Source of the DNA: Oscillospiraceae bacterium
Lineage (GTDB): Bacteria; Bacillota_A; Clostridia; Oscillospirales; Oscillospiraceae
Length of the DNA stretch: 9,151 nt
NCBI GenBank assembly: GCA_902789835.1
Contig: CADAPN010000119.1
Location: 1-9,151 of the forward strand
Direction: 5' to 3'
Shown here: positions 1 to 5,920 of the stretch, piece by piece
Position numbering within the stretch: the first letter of the stretch is position 1
How the letters are laid out: each line of letters starts with the position of its first letter
Translations under genes and position numbers: made by a program
Notes under the pieces: model-generated
Seen by the model: the letters and a program-made list of their open reading frames with translations, nothing else
Told to the model about the DNA's origin: nothing
Database searches by the model: none

Positions 1-1
1 C

Positions 2-937
2 CTGCTGCAGAAAGAGGAATTTGCTCTTAAGAAGATCGGTGAGGTGAAGACCTCGGACGCGAAGCTCTTTCTGATCAAGCTCCAACAGGACGGGAAAGGT
101 TACTCGACTGTCAAGACTGTGCGCGGGGTCCTTCGACCGGCTTTCAAGATGGCAGTCGATGATGATTTGCTCAACAAGAACCCCTTCGGCTTTGAACTTG
201 CCGGTGTGGTGGTAAACGACAGTGTAACCAGAGAAGCCATCACCCGGGACCAGATGAAGAAGTTCCTGAAATTCGTCCATGATGACAACTGCTACTGCAA
301 ATACTATGAGGTCGTTTATATCCTGTTCCATACCGGCATGCGCATATCGGAATTCTGCGGGCTGACGATCAGCGATATCGACTTTGAGCACCACCTGATC
401 AATATTGATCACCAACTCCAGCGGAGCGCGGATATGACGCTGGTGATTCAGGAGACCAAGACCCACGCCGGAACTCGCAAACTCCCGATGACGGCGGACG
501 TCGAGCAATGCTTCCGCGCCATCATCGAGGACCGGCCGACCCCCAGGATCGAGCGCATGGTCGACGGGCGCAGCGGCTTTCTGTTTCTGGACAAGGACTG
601 CCTGCCGGAAGTGGCCATGCACTGGGAGCATCGGTTCAATCATATGGTCAAGCGCTACAACGATATCTATCGGGTCCAAATGCCCAACATCACCCCTCAC
701 GTCTGCCGCCATACCTACTGCAGCAATCAGGCCAAGGCGGGCATGAATCCGAAGACGCTCCAGTACCTGATGGGCCACAGCGATATCGGCGTCACGCTCA
801 ACACTTACACCCACCTGGGGTTGGAGGACGCCGCCGAGGAGCTTCGCCGCATGGAGGAAGCCGAGGCAGCCCGCAGGGAGCAGGAAAAGCTCGCCGGGAA
901 GGAACAGCCCACGCAGAAATTGTTCAGAGCAGTTTAA
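2..937 (+). CDS. Tyrosine recombinase / integrase of integrative-element type (5' end outside window)
   Basis: Site-specific recombinase that would cut and rejoin DNA through a covalent 3'-phosphotyrosine link, moving an integrative element or prophage. The frame is open to the first bases of the window, so the N-terminus is missing; the GTG at 44 is an internal valine, not a convincing start. Numbering from that GTG, the SAM-like core-binding domain covers about residues 1-55 and the catalytic domain about 65-265. All catalytic residues are visible: Arg100 (HTGMRISE), Lys139 (ETKTHAGTRKLP), His219 and Arg222 (TPHVCRHTY), His245 (LMGHSD) and Tyr255 (TLNTYTHLG). The C-terminal tail is charged and Glu/Ala-rich. 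The gene reads towards a palindromic terminator and faces a convergent regulator gene. Integrases of this type usually sit at the end of their element, so the element probably lies to the left. The family is certain; the subtype (Tn916-like) is judged by resemblance. Confidence 0.93.
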   Translation: MLQKEEFALKKIGEVKTSDAKLFLIKLQQDGKGYSTVKTVRGVLRPAFKMAVDDDLLNKNPFGFELAGVVVNDSVTREAITRDQMKKFLKFVHDDNCYCKYYEVVYILFHTGMRISEFCGLTISDIDFEHHLINIDHQLQRSADMTLVIQETKTHAGTRKLPMTADVEQCFRAIIEDRPTPRIERMVDGRSGFLFLDKDCLPEVAMHWEHRFNHMVKRYNDIYRVQMPNITPHVCRHTYCSNQAKAGMNPKTLQYLMGHSDIGVTLNTYTHLGLEDAAEELRRMEEAEAARREQEKLAGKEQPTQKLFRAV

Positions 938-953
938 TCCCGAAAACCCACAA

Positions 954-983
954 GGCACTCTGCTGCAGCAGAGTGCCGTTTTT
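954..983 (+). terminator. Rho-independent terminator after the integrase
   Basis: A perfect 24-bp palindrome (954-977, starting GGCACTCTGCTG) is followed by G and five T residues. It lies 16 bp after the integrase stop and just before the 3' end of the convergent regulator gene. The upstream AAAACCC stretch gives the minus strand only a weak T-run, so termination from the regulator side is possible but less clear. It is strikingly similar to the terminator at 4851-4883. Confidence 0.88.
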
Positions 984-996
984 AGTCGGGAGTTTT

Positions 997-1671
997 CTAT
1001 TTGCTCAGAACGTTTTGCAGTGCCTCGGGATCATGGATTTTAATGGTTGGAGGATCATAAGATATGATTCCATCCACTTCCAGCTTTTTTAGTTCTCGGT
1101 GCAGTGAGGAACGTGAAACGTTCATGATCATTGCCCAATTGGATACAGACTCTGGTATCCTTATTGCATTATTGCCGGACTGCCTCGCTTGAATCAACAG
1201 ATAAAATGCAGCTTTCTGTGCGATCCCGCTATAAGAGAGCAGCTCCAATCGTTGCTGTAGCATGTAGGTTGCGGTAGCGAGCTCTGCCATAAAGTTTTTC
1301 ATGATACGTAAATCCTTCTGCAGGAGTAAAAGGATATCTTCCCTGCGAAACATCATAATCGTAGAGGGCTCAAGTGATACAACATCACAGGGATATTTTT
1401 GGCTCCTGGAAAACACAGCAGCAGGTCCGATCATTTCACCGGGATTCCGGACAGAGACGTTGACCTGGCTTCCGTTGGGGAATGGTTTTTGTGCCTGCGC
1501 GCGCCCCTCCAGAATCACGCCGATCCTGTTTGCATCCTCCATTAAGTGAAACACGGTCTCGTCCTTATCATAGCACTGAATGTGATGCGGCACAGCTTCC
1601 AGATCGTCGCGCAGCTCTTTTGTCGGGACACCTGAAAACAGCGTGCTTTTTTCAAGTACAGAGTAATCCAT
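997..1671 (-). CDS. Crp/Fnr-family transcriptional regulator
   Basis: A 224-residue cytoplasmic DNA-binding regulator. Residues about 10-120 form the cyclic-nucleotide-binding-like beta-barrel (GVILEGRAQ, NPGEMIGPAAVFS), about 120-150 the dimer helix, and about 172-202 the winged helix-turn-helix (IPESVSNWAMIMNVSRSSLHR). Only two cysteines are present (33 and 95), so the N-terminal FeS-binding cysteine set of classical FNR is absent; the signal may be another small ligand or haem, as proposed for HcpR-like relatives. The ATG at 1671 is chosen because AGGAG lies 7 bases upstream; the frame extends 13 codons further to 1710 without a good binding site. The gene is divergent from the iron-sulfur operon at 1801, with an inverted repeat between them, so it most likely controls that operon and itself. 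The HcpR comparison is inference. Confidence 0.9.
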   Translation of the reverse strand: MDYSVLEKSTLFSGVPTKELRDDLEAVPHHIQCYDKDETVFHLMEDANRIGVILEGRAQAQKPFPNGSQVNVSVRNPGEMIGPAAVFSRSQKYPCDVVSLEPSTIMMFRREDILLLLQKDLRIMKNFMAELATATYMLQQRLELLSYSGIAQKAAFYLLIQARQSGNNAIRIPESVSNWAMIMNVSRSSLHRELKKLEVDGIISYDPPTIKIHDPEALQNVLSK

Positions 1672-1701
1672 TGCTTTTCTCCTATCTGTTGTCTTACCTC
1701 T

Positions 1702-1707
1702 ATTATA
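1702..1707 (-). promoter_or_regulatory. Predicted -10 element of the regulator gene promoter
   Basis: On the minus strand this reads TATAAT, placing the transcription start near 1695, about 24 bases before the start codon at 1671. No recognisable -35 box lies at the right distance. Instead the inverted repeat at 1728-1743 is centred about 40-41 bp upstream of the predicted start. Confidence 0.55.
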
Positions 1708-1727
1708 CACGAAAAATTCTTTTTTGG

Positions 1728-1743
1728 TGTATCTGTAGATACA
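1728..1743. promoter_or_regulatory. Candidate Crp/Fnr-family operator (inverted repeat)
   Basis: TGTATCT-GT-AGATACA is a perfect 7-bp inverted repeat with a 2-bp centre, in the gap between the divergent regulator and iron-sulfur operon. Its length and symmetry fit a Crp/Fnr-family dimer site. Its centre at 1735.5 lies about 41.5 bp upstream of the predicted start of the rightward promoter and about 40.5 bp upstream of the leftward one, the standard position for class II activation. Binding is inferred; the repeat and distances are read from the sequence. Confidence 0.65.
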
Positions 1744-1764
1744 GATTTTTGATTATATCATTAG

Positions 1765-1770
1765 TATAAT
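1765..1770 (+). promoter_or_regulatory. Predicted -10 element of the iron-sulfur operon promoter
   Basis: A perfect TATAAT lies 30 bp before the first start codon; the transcript would begin near 1777. The matching -35 region (about 1742-1747, CAGATT) does not resemble TTGACA and partly overlaps the operator, which fits a promoter that needs an activator. Confidence 0.65.
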
Positions 1771-1800
1771 TGGATCAGAACAAGGGAGGAGGAAACCACA

Positions 1801-2517
1801 ATGATTCGTAAGATTATCCACATAGATGAGGAAAAATGCAATGGTTGCGGCCTCTGCGCGGAGGCTTGCCACGAGGGCGCAATCGACATCGTAAACGGCA
1901 AGGCAAAGCTTATGCGGGAGAATTTCTGTGATGGGTTCGGCGATTGCCTGCCAAACTGCCCAACCGGAGCGATTTCATTTGAAGAACGGGAAGCACCGGA
2001 ATATGACCACGAAGCCGTAAAAAAGGCACAGGAGGCTAAGAGAATGGAAGAGATGAAACATACGAGCCATGAGGGCGGCTGCCCCGGATCGAGGATGATG
2101 CAGTTTGCGCAGAATGAAGCGGAGAGTATCCCGGTAAGCGCCGGAAAGCCGGTTCCCCGCCTTGCACAGTGGCCCTGCCAGATCAAGCTGGTCCCGACAG
2201 AGGCTCCCTTCTTTGACGGAGCGAAGCTGCTGATTGCTGCTGACTGCACGGCTTACGCCTATGCCAACATGCATGAGGACTTCATGCGGGGCAAAGTCAC
2301 GATCATCGGCTGTCCGAAGCTGGATGCAGTGGACTATACGGACAAGTTGACGGAGATCATCCGCAATAACGATATCAAGAGCGTGACCATCGTCCGCATG
2401 GAGGTCCCCTGCTGCGGAGGGCTCCAGCGGGCAGCGGAGAGCGCGCTCAGAAACAGCGGAAAATTCATCCCGTGGCAGGTCGTTACGATTTCCCGCGACG
2501 GCAGCATTATTGACTGA
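1801..2517 (+). CDS. Ferredoxin-domain iron-sulfur protein with conserved cysteine-rich C-terminal domain
   Basis: A 238-residue cytoplasmic iron-sulfur protein, probably an electron carrier or electron-transfer partner. The N-terminal ferredoxin domain has a full first motif (Cys13, 16, 19, 23 in CNGCGLCAEAC) and an unusual second motif, Cys43-x5-Cys49-x3-Cys53-Pro (CDGFGDCLPNCP), lacking the usual middle cysteine. A charged linker (about 62-92) leads to a second domain of about 110-238, containing WPCQIKLVP, AADCTAYAYANMHEDF, IGCPKLDAVDY and VRMEVPCCGG. Further cysteines lie at 94, 126, 149, 171, 204 and 205. As I recall, proteins of this build occur in anaerobic Clostridia beside Crp/Fnr regulators and hybrid cluster protein genes. 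The ATG follows GGGAGGAGG at good spacing and is the first gene of the operon. The next gene begins 12 bp after its stop. The reaction is unknown. Confidence 0.88.
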   Translation: MIRKIIHIDEEKCNGCGLCAEACHEGAIDIVNGKAKLMRENFCDGFGDCLPNCPTGAISFEEREAPEYDHEAVKKAQEAKRMEEMKHTSHEGGCPGSRMMQFAQNEAESIPVSAGKPVPRLAQWPCQIKLVPTEAPFFDGAKLLIAADCTAYAYANMHEDFMRGKVTIIGCPKLDAVDYTDKLTEIIRNNDIKSVTIVRMEVPCCGGLQRAAESALRNSGKFIPWQVVTISRDGSIID

Positions 2518-2529
2518 GGAGGATTCTTC

Positions 2530-3204
2530 ATGGATTGGAAGGATAAGATCGGCACTTTCAGGCAGATCGACGTAAGAGGCATTCAGGGCAATTTCTTTCA
2601 GGGCATCAAGAAGCAGGCGATGCAGCTTCCAGCCGGAAATGGACTGGAGATCGTTCAGAGCTTCGACCCTATCCCCCTGTATGAGGTGATGGATGGGCTT
2701 GGCTTTGAGCATTACACCGAGAAAAAGGGCGACGCTGAGTTCCACGCTTACTTCTATCGCAACGAAGTGAAGCAGGAGGAAAAGGACATTCCAATGAGAC
2801 CGGCGGCACTGACCAACATGCCGTTGATTGACGAGAAGCTTGGCAATATTGCCGTGAACTTCTGGGATCTGACGTGGAACGACGAGCACCGTCACCTGCC
2901 TTATGAAATCCGGCTGCTGCTTTCCCTGACCAATGCAGTTGGAGCAGGACGGATGCGTCAGGCAACAAGAGAGCTTGTGAAAGCTTACATCCATGGGTTG
3001 GACAGCGCGGCTCTGGACGACGTGTTCGAGCTGCTGGCGTGGAACCAGGGCATCGGTTATTTCAGCTCCGAGATCGGACCGTCCACTCTCTTTGCCGCCT
3101 ACAAGACCATAAAAAATTTGGAGAAGCAGGGCAAGGAACGCAGCGAGATCTGCGAAACACTCAAGGAGAAGTTCGGCGAGAAGAATCCGGATGTGAAGGT
3201 GTGA
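2530..3204 (+). CDS. DUF2249-like domain protein with helical, carboxymuconolactone-decarboxylase-like C-terminus
   Basis: A 224-residue soluble protein. Residues about 12-78 resemble DUF2249, a small TusA-like fold: IDVRGIQGNFFQGIKKQAM, then LEIVQSFDPIPLYEVMDGLGF and a final strand FHAYFYRN. Residues about 115-205 are helical (LPYEIRLLLSLTNAVGAG, LDDVFELLAWNQGIGYFSSEIGPSTLFAAY) and recall the AhpD/carboxymuconolactone decarboxylase fold, but there is no Cys-x-x-Cys redox pair and no cysteine in the whole protein, so peroxidase chemistry is unlikely. The ATG follows GAGGAGG 8-14 bases upstream, overlapping the end of the previous gene's stop region. The gene lies second in the operon; the next gene starts 7 bp after its stop. 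DUF2249 proteins often neighbour nitric-oxide and hemerythrin-like proteins, which supports a redox-stress role by context only. The C-terminal assignment is tentative. Confidence 0.75.
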   Translation: MDWKDKIGTFRQIDVRGIQGNFFQGIKKQAMQLPAGNGLEIVQSFDPIPLYEVMDGLGFEHYTEKKGDAEFHAYFYRNEVKQEEKDIPMRPAALTNMPLIDEKLGNIAVNFWDLTWNDEHRHLPYEIRLLLSLTNAVGAGRMRQATRELVKAYIHGLDSAALDDVFELLAWNQGIGYFSSEIGPSTLFAAYKTIKNLEKQGKERSEICETLKEKFGEKNPDVKV

Positions 3205-3211
3205 GGAACAT

Positions 3212-3433
3212 ATGGAGATCACGAAAGAAACAAAACTGTCTGATCTGGTCAGCCAGTATCCTTGGCTGAAAGAAGAACTGTCCACGGTGAATGACAAGTT
3301 CAAAATGCTGAATACCCCGATGGGCAAGGTCATGATGGGTAAGGCGACCATCTCCGAGATGAGCAAAAAGTCCGGAATGGATGCGGATGCGATCATCGGA
3401 AAGATCCGCGAACTGATCGATACGCACCGGTAA
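3212..3433 (+). CDS. DUF1858 domain protein
   Basis: A 73-residue protein made up of one DUF1858-type domain. The typical opening is visible (ITKETKLSDLVSQYPWLKEEL), then a loop with KFKMLNTPMGKVMMGKATISEMSKKSGMD and a closing helix (ADAIIGKIRELIDTHR). In other proteins this domain precedes hemerythrin-like or DUF438 modules and matches the N-terminal part of ScdA/RIC-type iron-sulfur repair proteins. Here it stands alone, with no cysteines and no hemerythrin domain. The ATG follows GTGAGGAACAT, with AGGA about 5 bases upstream. It is the third gene of the operon, and its stop lies 12 bp before the cupin gene's start. The biochemical role is unknown. Confidence 0.85.
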   Translation: MEITKETKLSDLVSQYPWLKEELSTVNDKFKMLNTPMGKVMMGKATISEMSKKSGMDADAIIGKIRELIDTHR

Positions 3434-3445
3434 GGTGGTGATCTT

Positions 3446-4099
3446 GTGAAGGAAAAAGTCGGAGAGGTTTTCTCCATTGCAACAGATAATGCGCCGGTTA
3501 CAGGCTGCACGATTTCCAAAGAGATCCATGGCGGTGAGAACAGTATTATTTACTTCTCCCTTGCCCGAAACACTGATATCAGCGCGGAGATTTTTCCATA
3601 CCATAAGCTGCTGATCGTCGCTGATGGGAGCCTGGAGGTCTACGGTCCGGATGGATATCGTAAGGCACTCGGTATTGGCGATTGCGTGTTGACGCCGACA
3701 GACGTACCGGTCGGGATGAGAACAGGCACCAGCGCAATCTACACAGAAATAGAAATCAGGAAGGACGATATTATGAATGAAGCAATCAAAGCAGGCGAAG
3801 TTTTCAAACTGGCAGAGCTTGTTCCCTATGTGGAAGGTAAGATCGTCAACATGGACGTAGTCCATAACGATCAGATGAAGTTCGTCGTGATGGCCTTTGA
3901 CGAGGGTACCGGTCTTTCAGAGCATGCCGCTCCCGGCGAGGCCCTGATCTTCGCTCTGGATGGCGAAGGCATCATCGGATATGAAGGTACGGACCATCCT
4001 ATTAAAGCCGGTGAAAACTTCCACTTCGCCAAAGCCGGGCTTCACTCCGTGAAGGCAACAAAACGGTTCAAAATGGCGTTGCTTTTGACGCTGGAATAA
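3446..4099 (+). CDS. Double-cupin protein
   Basis: A 217-residue soluble protein with two cupin beta-barrels. The first (about 8-105) contains FPYHKLLIVADGSLEVYGPDG and GDCVLTPTDVPVGM. The second (about 115-217) has a better metal-site pattern: LSEHAAPGEALIFALDGEG gives His160, Glu165 and Gly173, and GENFHFAKAGLHSV adds His193 and His200. Cupins of this sort bind a divalent metal or small ligand; no substrate can be named. The start is GTG at 3446, preceded by AAGGTGGTG about 6 bases upstream; there is no nearby ATG. The second cupin matches stand-alone cupins of about 110 residues, and residue 110 is a methionine with its own good ribosome binding site, so a shorter product may also be made. 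It is fourth in the operon, 21 bp before the ferredoxin gene. Confidence 0.85.
   Translation: MKEKVGEVFSIATDNAPVTGCTISKEIHGGENSIIYFSLARNTDISAEIFPYHKLLIVADGSLEVYGPDGYRKALGIGDCVLTPTDVPVGMRTGTSAIYTEIEIRKDDIMNEAIKAGEVFKLAELVPYVEGKIVNMDVVHNDQMKFVVMAFDEGTGLSEHAAPGEALIFALDGEGIIGYEGTDHPIKAGENFHFAKAGLHSVKATKRFKMALLLTLE
3758..3775 (+). promoter_or_regulatory. Possible internal ribosome binding site and start for the second cupin domain
   Basis: AGGAAGG at 3758-3764 lies 8 bases before ATG at 3773, in frame with the double-cupin gene. Translation from here would give a 108-residue single cupin, the usual size of stand-alone members. It may be a functional internal start or the remnant of two genes that fused. 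Confidence 0.4.
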
Positions 4100-4120
4100 A
4101 CAGAAAGAGAGGATAACTCG

Positions 4121-4306
4121 ATGAAGTATTTTGTTAATGACGGTTGCATTGGCTGCGGCCTGTGCGCGGGAACCTGCCCCGACGTGTTCTCCATGAGTGA
4201 CGATGGCGTTGCTGTTGCCATTGATTCAGTTGTGCCGGAGGGAGCTCTGGATACTGCCGCCGAGGCAAAGGAAAACTGCCCCGCCAGTGCCATCGAAGAA
4301 GCATAA
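4121..4306 (+). CDS. Small ferredoxin, probably one [4Fe-4S] cluster
   Basis: A 61-residue acidic electron carrier. The cluster motif CIGCGLCAGTCP supplies Cys9, 12 and 15, and the remote Cys53 (ENCPASAI) completes the set expected for a single [4Fe-4S] cluster. Cys19 is extra and has no second-cluster partners. The middle (VFSMSDDGVAVAIDS) is typical of this short ferredoxin family. The ATG follows AGAGAGGATAACTCG. It is fifth in the operon, with 11 bp to the next start. It could feed electrons to, or receive them from, the iron-sulfur protein at 1801; this pairing is inferred from the shared operon. Confidence 0.93.
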   Translation: MKYFVNDGCIGCGLCAGTCPDVFSMSDDGVAVAIDSVVPEGALDTAAEAKENCPASAIEEA

Positions 4307-4317
4307 GGGGATACCGC

Positions 4318-4728
4318 ATGCAGCACGAATGCAGAATTACAGTTCTGGAGACGAAATGCTTTCCTGATCTGCAAGAGCAGTATCTGGCCGACCCCAAGTC
4401 CGGCCCATGCCCATTCTTCAAACCTGGTGATACATTCCTGCTCAAGCGTACACCGCAGCAGGACGATTTCTACCACCTGATGAATGGTAAGTTCTGCGGA
4501 GAGGCATGGGATGCAGTTAGCCGATATGTTTACACGGCTCTTCAGGGCGGCTCCATCATGAAGGGCTGGACCAACGATGACCGCATGATGATCGCCTGCT
4601 GCAACGACGGCACAAGGCCAGTCATCTTCAAGATTGAGCGCATCGACATTCCGGAAACCCTGGAGGAAGAAAGATGGTTGGCAAAGCAGGATTTCAAGAA
4701 CTCGACTGAAGATGCCTATACCGGATAA
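4318..4728 (+). CDS. TIGR04076-like family protein
   Basis: A 136-residue soluble protein of unknown function. It matches the family pattern I associate with TIGR04076: an opening CRITVLETKCFPDLQEQY, then GPCPFFKPGDTFLL, a central FCGEAWDAVSRYVYTALQGG, and MIACCNDGTRPVIFKIERI. Cysteines at 5, 14, 28 (GPCPFF), 60 (FCGEA) and the CC pair in IACCNDG could bind metal, though this is not established. The ATG follows AAGGGG at suitable spacing, 11 bp after the ferredoxin stop, so it is the sixth and last gene of the operon. Two terminators follow. The codons after the family core (about 118-136) form a short, probably variable tail. Confidence 0.82.
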   Translation: MQHECRITVLETKCFPDLQEQYLADPKSGPCPFFKPGDTFLLKRTPQQDDFYHLMNGKFCGEAWDAVSRYVYTALQGGSIMKGWTNDDRMMIACCNDGTRPVIFKIERIDIPETLEEERWLAKQDFKNSTEDAYTG

Positions 4729-4772
4729 ATATGTTGACTTTCTGAAATGTGGTTCACAGAACGATTATTCTC

Positions 4773-4809
4773 AGTGCCCGTCATTCCCTGCGGTGACGGG
4801 CACTCTTTT
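4773..4809 (+). terminator. Terminator 1 of the iron-sulfur operon
   Basis: An 11-bp perfect stem (AGTGCCCGTCA / TGACGGGCACT) with a 10-base loop is followed by CTTTT. It lies 44 bp after the last stop codon of the operon. Confidence 0.85.
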
Positions 4810-4850
4810 GCTATTTCGGCAAATAGAATGATTTTTCATAAAACCCGCAA

Positions 4851-4883
4851 GGCGCTCTGCAAACTGCGGAGCGCCGATTTTTT
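4851..4883 (+). terminator. Terminator 2, similar to the one after the integrase
   Basis: The stem GGCGCTCTGC / GCGGAGCGCC (one G-U pair) with a 5-base loop is followed by GA and six T residues. The leader AAAACCCGCAA and the stem sequence are nearly the same as at 943-983. It backs up the terminator 41 bp upstream and insulates the GNAT gene. Confidence 0.85.
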
Positions 4884-4910
4884 ATAGTGGAAAAATGAGG
4901 CTGTATGGTG

Positions 4911-4916
4911 TATAAT
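4911..4916 (+). promoter_or_regulatory. Predicted -10 element for the GNAT gene
   Basis: A perfect TATAAT lies just after the operon terminators and about 55 bp before the chosen start codon. No strong -35 box is visible at 16-18 bp (4888-4893 reads TGGAAA). Confidence 0.45.
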
Positions 4917-4971
4917 AAAATACCTTTTTGAGAGCGCAGCGGAGATGGTCGGGTTTGGGAGGCAGACGAGA

Positions 4972-5439
4972 ATGATTGAATTCAAAGAAGTCAAGCCCGA
5001 AAACAGAGATCTTCTATGGAATATCCATCAAAAGTATCTCTATGAGATGACAACCTACTATGATGATGAAATGGACGAATCCGGTAATTACCATTATGGG
5101 TACTTCGATGCCTATTTTACCGAGCCGGAGAGGAAGGCGCTGCTGATCTATGATCGTCAGGTTCTTGTCGGCTTTGCGATGATCAATCCGTACTCCTATA
5201 TTCACGGACAGCCCGATCATGTGCTGGCCGAGTTCACCATCTTTCCTATGTATCGAAAGAAACACTTGGCGACAGAAGCCGCCGAGGGCATTTTCAGCAA
5301 CTACGGCGGGAGATGGGAAATCAAATACAACGAGAAAAATGTCGCCGCGAAGCGTCTGTGGACTCAGGTGACGGCAAAATACAATCCCCGACAGTATCGC
5401 TACAGCGAGGATGAAACCGTCCTGTCCTTTTCAACTTGA
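4972..5439 (+). CDS. GNAT-family N-acetyltransferase
   Basis: A 155-residue cytoplasmic enzyme expected to move an acetyl group from acetyl-CoA to an amine; the acceptor is unknown. The fold order is visible: an N-terminal helix (EVKPENRDLLWNIHQKYLYEM), strands LLIYDRQVLVGFAMI, motif A from about 85 (VLAEFTIFPMYRKKHLATEAA), then the final strand/helix unit with YNEKNVAAKRLWTQV. The acetyl-CoA loop, usually Q/R-x-x-G-x-G/A, here reads RKKHLA with His in place of Gly. ATG 4972 is preferred because GGGAGG lies about 9 bases upstream; an earlier in-frame ATG at 4945 would add nine residues with no better site. The next gene starts 38 bp downstream and may be cotranscribed. Confidence 0.87.
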   Translation: MIEFKEVKPENRDLLWNIHQKYLYEMTTYYDDEMDESGNYHYGYFDAYFTEPERKALLIYDRQVLVGFAMINPYSYIHGQPDHVLAEFTIFPMYRKKHLATEAAEGIFSNYGGRWEIKYNEKNVAAKRLWTQVTAKYNPRQYRYSEDETVLSFST

Positions 5440-5477
5440 GAGCGGATTCGGGCCTGACCTGACCTTGGGAGGAGAAA

Positions 5478-5804
5478 ATGACTGATTTCAGCATAAACGA
5501 AATGCTTGAGATGCAGGAAGCATTGCAGGGACAATATAAAGACATATGGGAAGGGATATCCCCCGAGATTGGAAAGAACAAACTTCTGTGGATGATTGGA
5601 GAAATTGGCGAAGTCGTCGATATTGTTAAGAAACATGGTGGAGATGCGGCGAGTCAGGATCAGGAATTAAGAGCGCATCTCGTTGAAGAACTGGCAGATG
5701 TTCTTATGTATTACAATGATATTTTGCTTTGCTATGGGATATCGGCAGAAGAATTGAAAAAATCCTATATCAGTAAGTTCGAGAAAAACATGAAACGCTG
5801 GTAA
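5478..5804 (+). CDS. MazG-like nucleotide pyrophosphohydrolase
   Basis: A 108-residue all-helical protein. MazG-like enzymes hydrolyse nucleoside triphosphates to monophosphates and pyrophosphate, often clearing damaged nucleotides. The metal-binding signature is present: Glu42-x-x-Glu45 (EIGEVVDIVKKHG) and Glu71-x-x-Asp74 (HLVEELADVLMYYND). The length suits a single-domain MazG/dUTPase-like protein rather than the two-domain housekeeping MazG. The ATG follows TTGGGAGGAGAAA, an almost ideal binding site. The gene looks more AT-rich than the genes on either side, which may reflect a separate origin. It reads the same way as the GNAT gene just upstream. Substrate is unknown. Confidence 0.88.
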   Translation: MTDFSINEMLEMQEALQGQYKDIWEGISPEIGKNKLLWMIGEIGEVVDIVKKHGGDAASQDQELRAHLVEELADVLMYYNDILLCYGISAEELKKSYISKFEKNMKRW

Positions 5805-5842
5805 ATCCCGGTTTTATCTCCCAGCTTTCCCCTTCAACCGAC

Positions 5843-5871
5843 GGTAGTAAGAACCCTCGATTTTTACTACC
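5843..5871. repeat. Inverted repeat, 8-bp arms
   Basis: GGTAGTAA and TTACTACC pair perfectly around a 13-base loop. A further ACTACC copy follows at 5877. It could be an RNA hairpin, a recombinase arm site or a protein-binding site; no T-run follows, so it is not a standard terminator. Confidence 0.6.
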
Positions 5872-5900
5872 ATTTGACTACCATTGACGGCATTGACTTG

Positions 5901-5920
5901 CCGCATTTTGCCGCATTTTG
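5901..5920. repeat. Exact 10-bp tandem duplication
   Basis: CCGCATTTTG occurs twice with no gap, flanked by TTG on the left and C on the right. Probably a small slippage duplication or part of a site with repeated binding units. Confidence 0.75.

Noticed and set aside
508..1092. 194-codon plus-strand frame overlapping the integrase
   Set aside because: It is a shifted reading of the integrase catalytic domain; arginine- and proline-rich with no family features, and it runs through the terminator.
1975..3519. Long 514-codon open frame on the minus strand
   Set aside because: It lies antisense to three well-supported genes, has no recognisable domains, and its composition is that of a complementary shadow.
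5843..5871. Terminator of the MazG gene
   Set aside because: The stem is AT-rich with a long loop and is not followed by a T-run on the plus strand.
5843..5920. CRISPR-like array
   Set aside because: The repeats are only 8-10 bp, irregular in spacing and too few; no cas genes are nearby.
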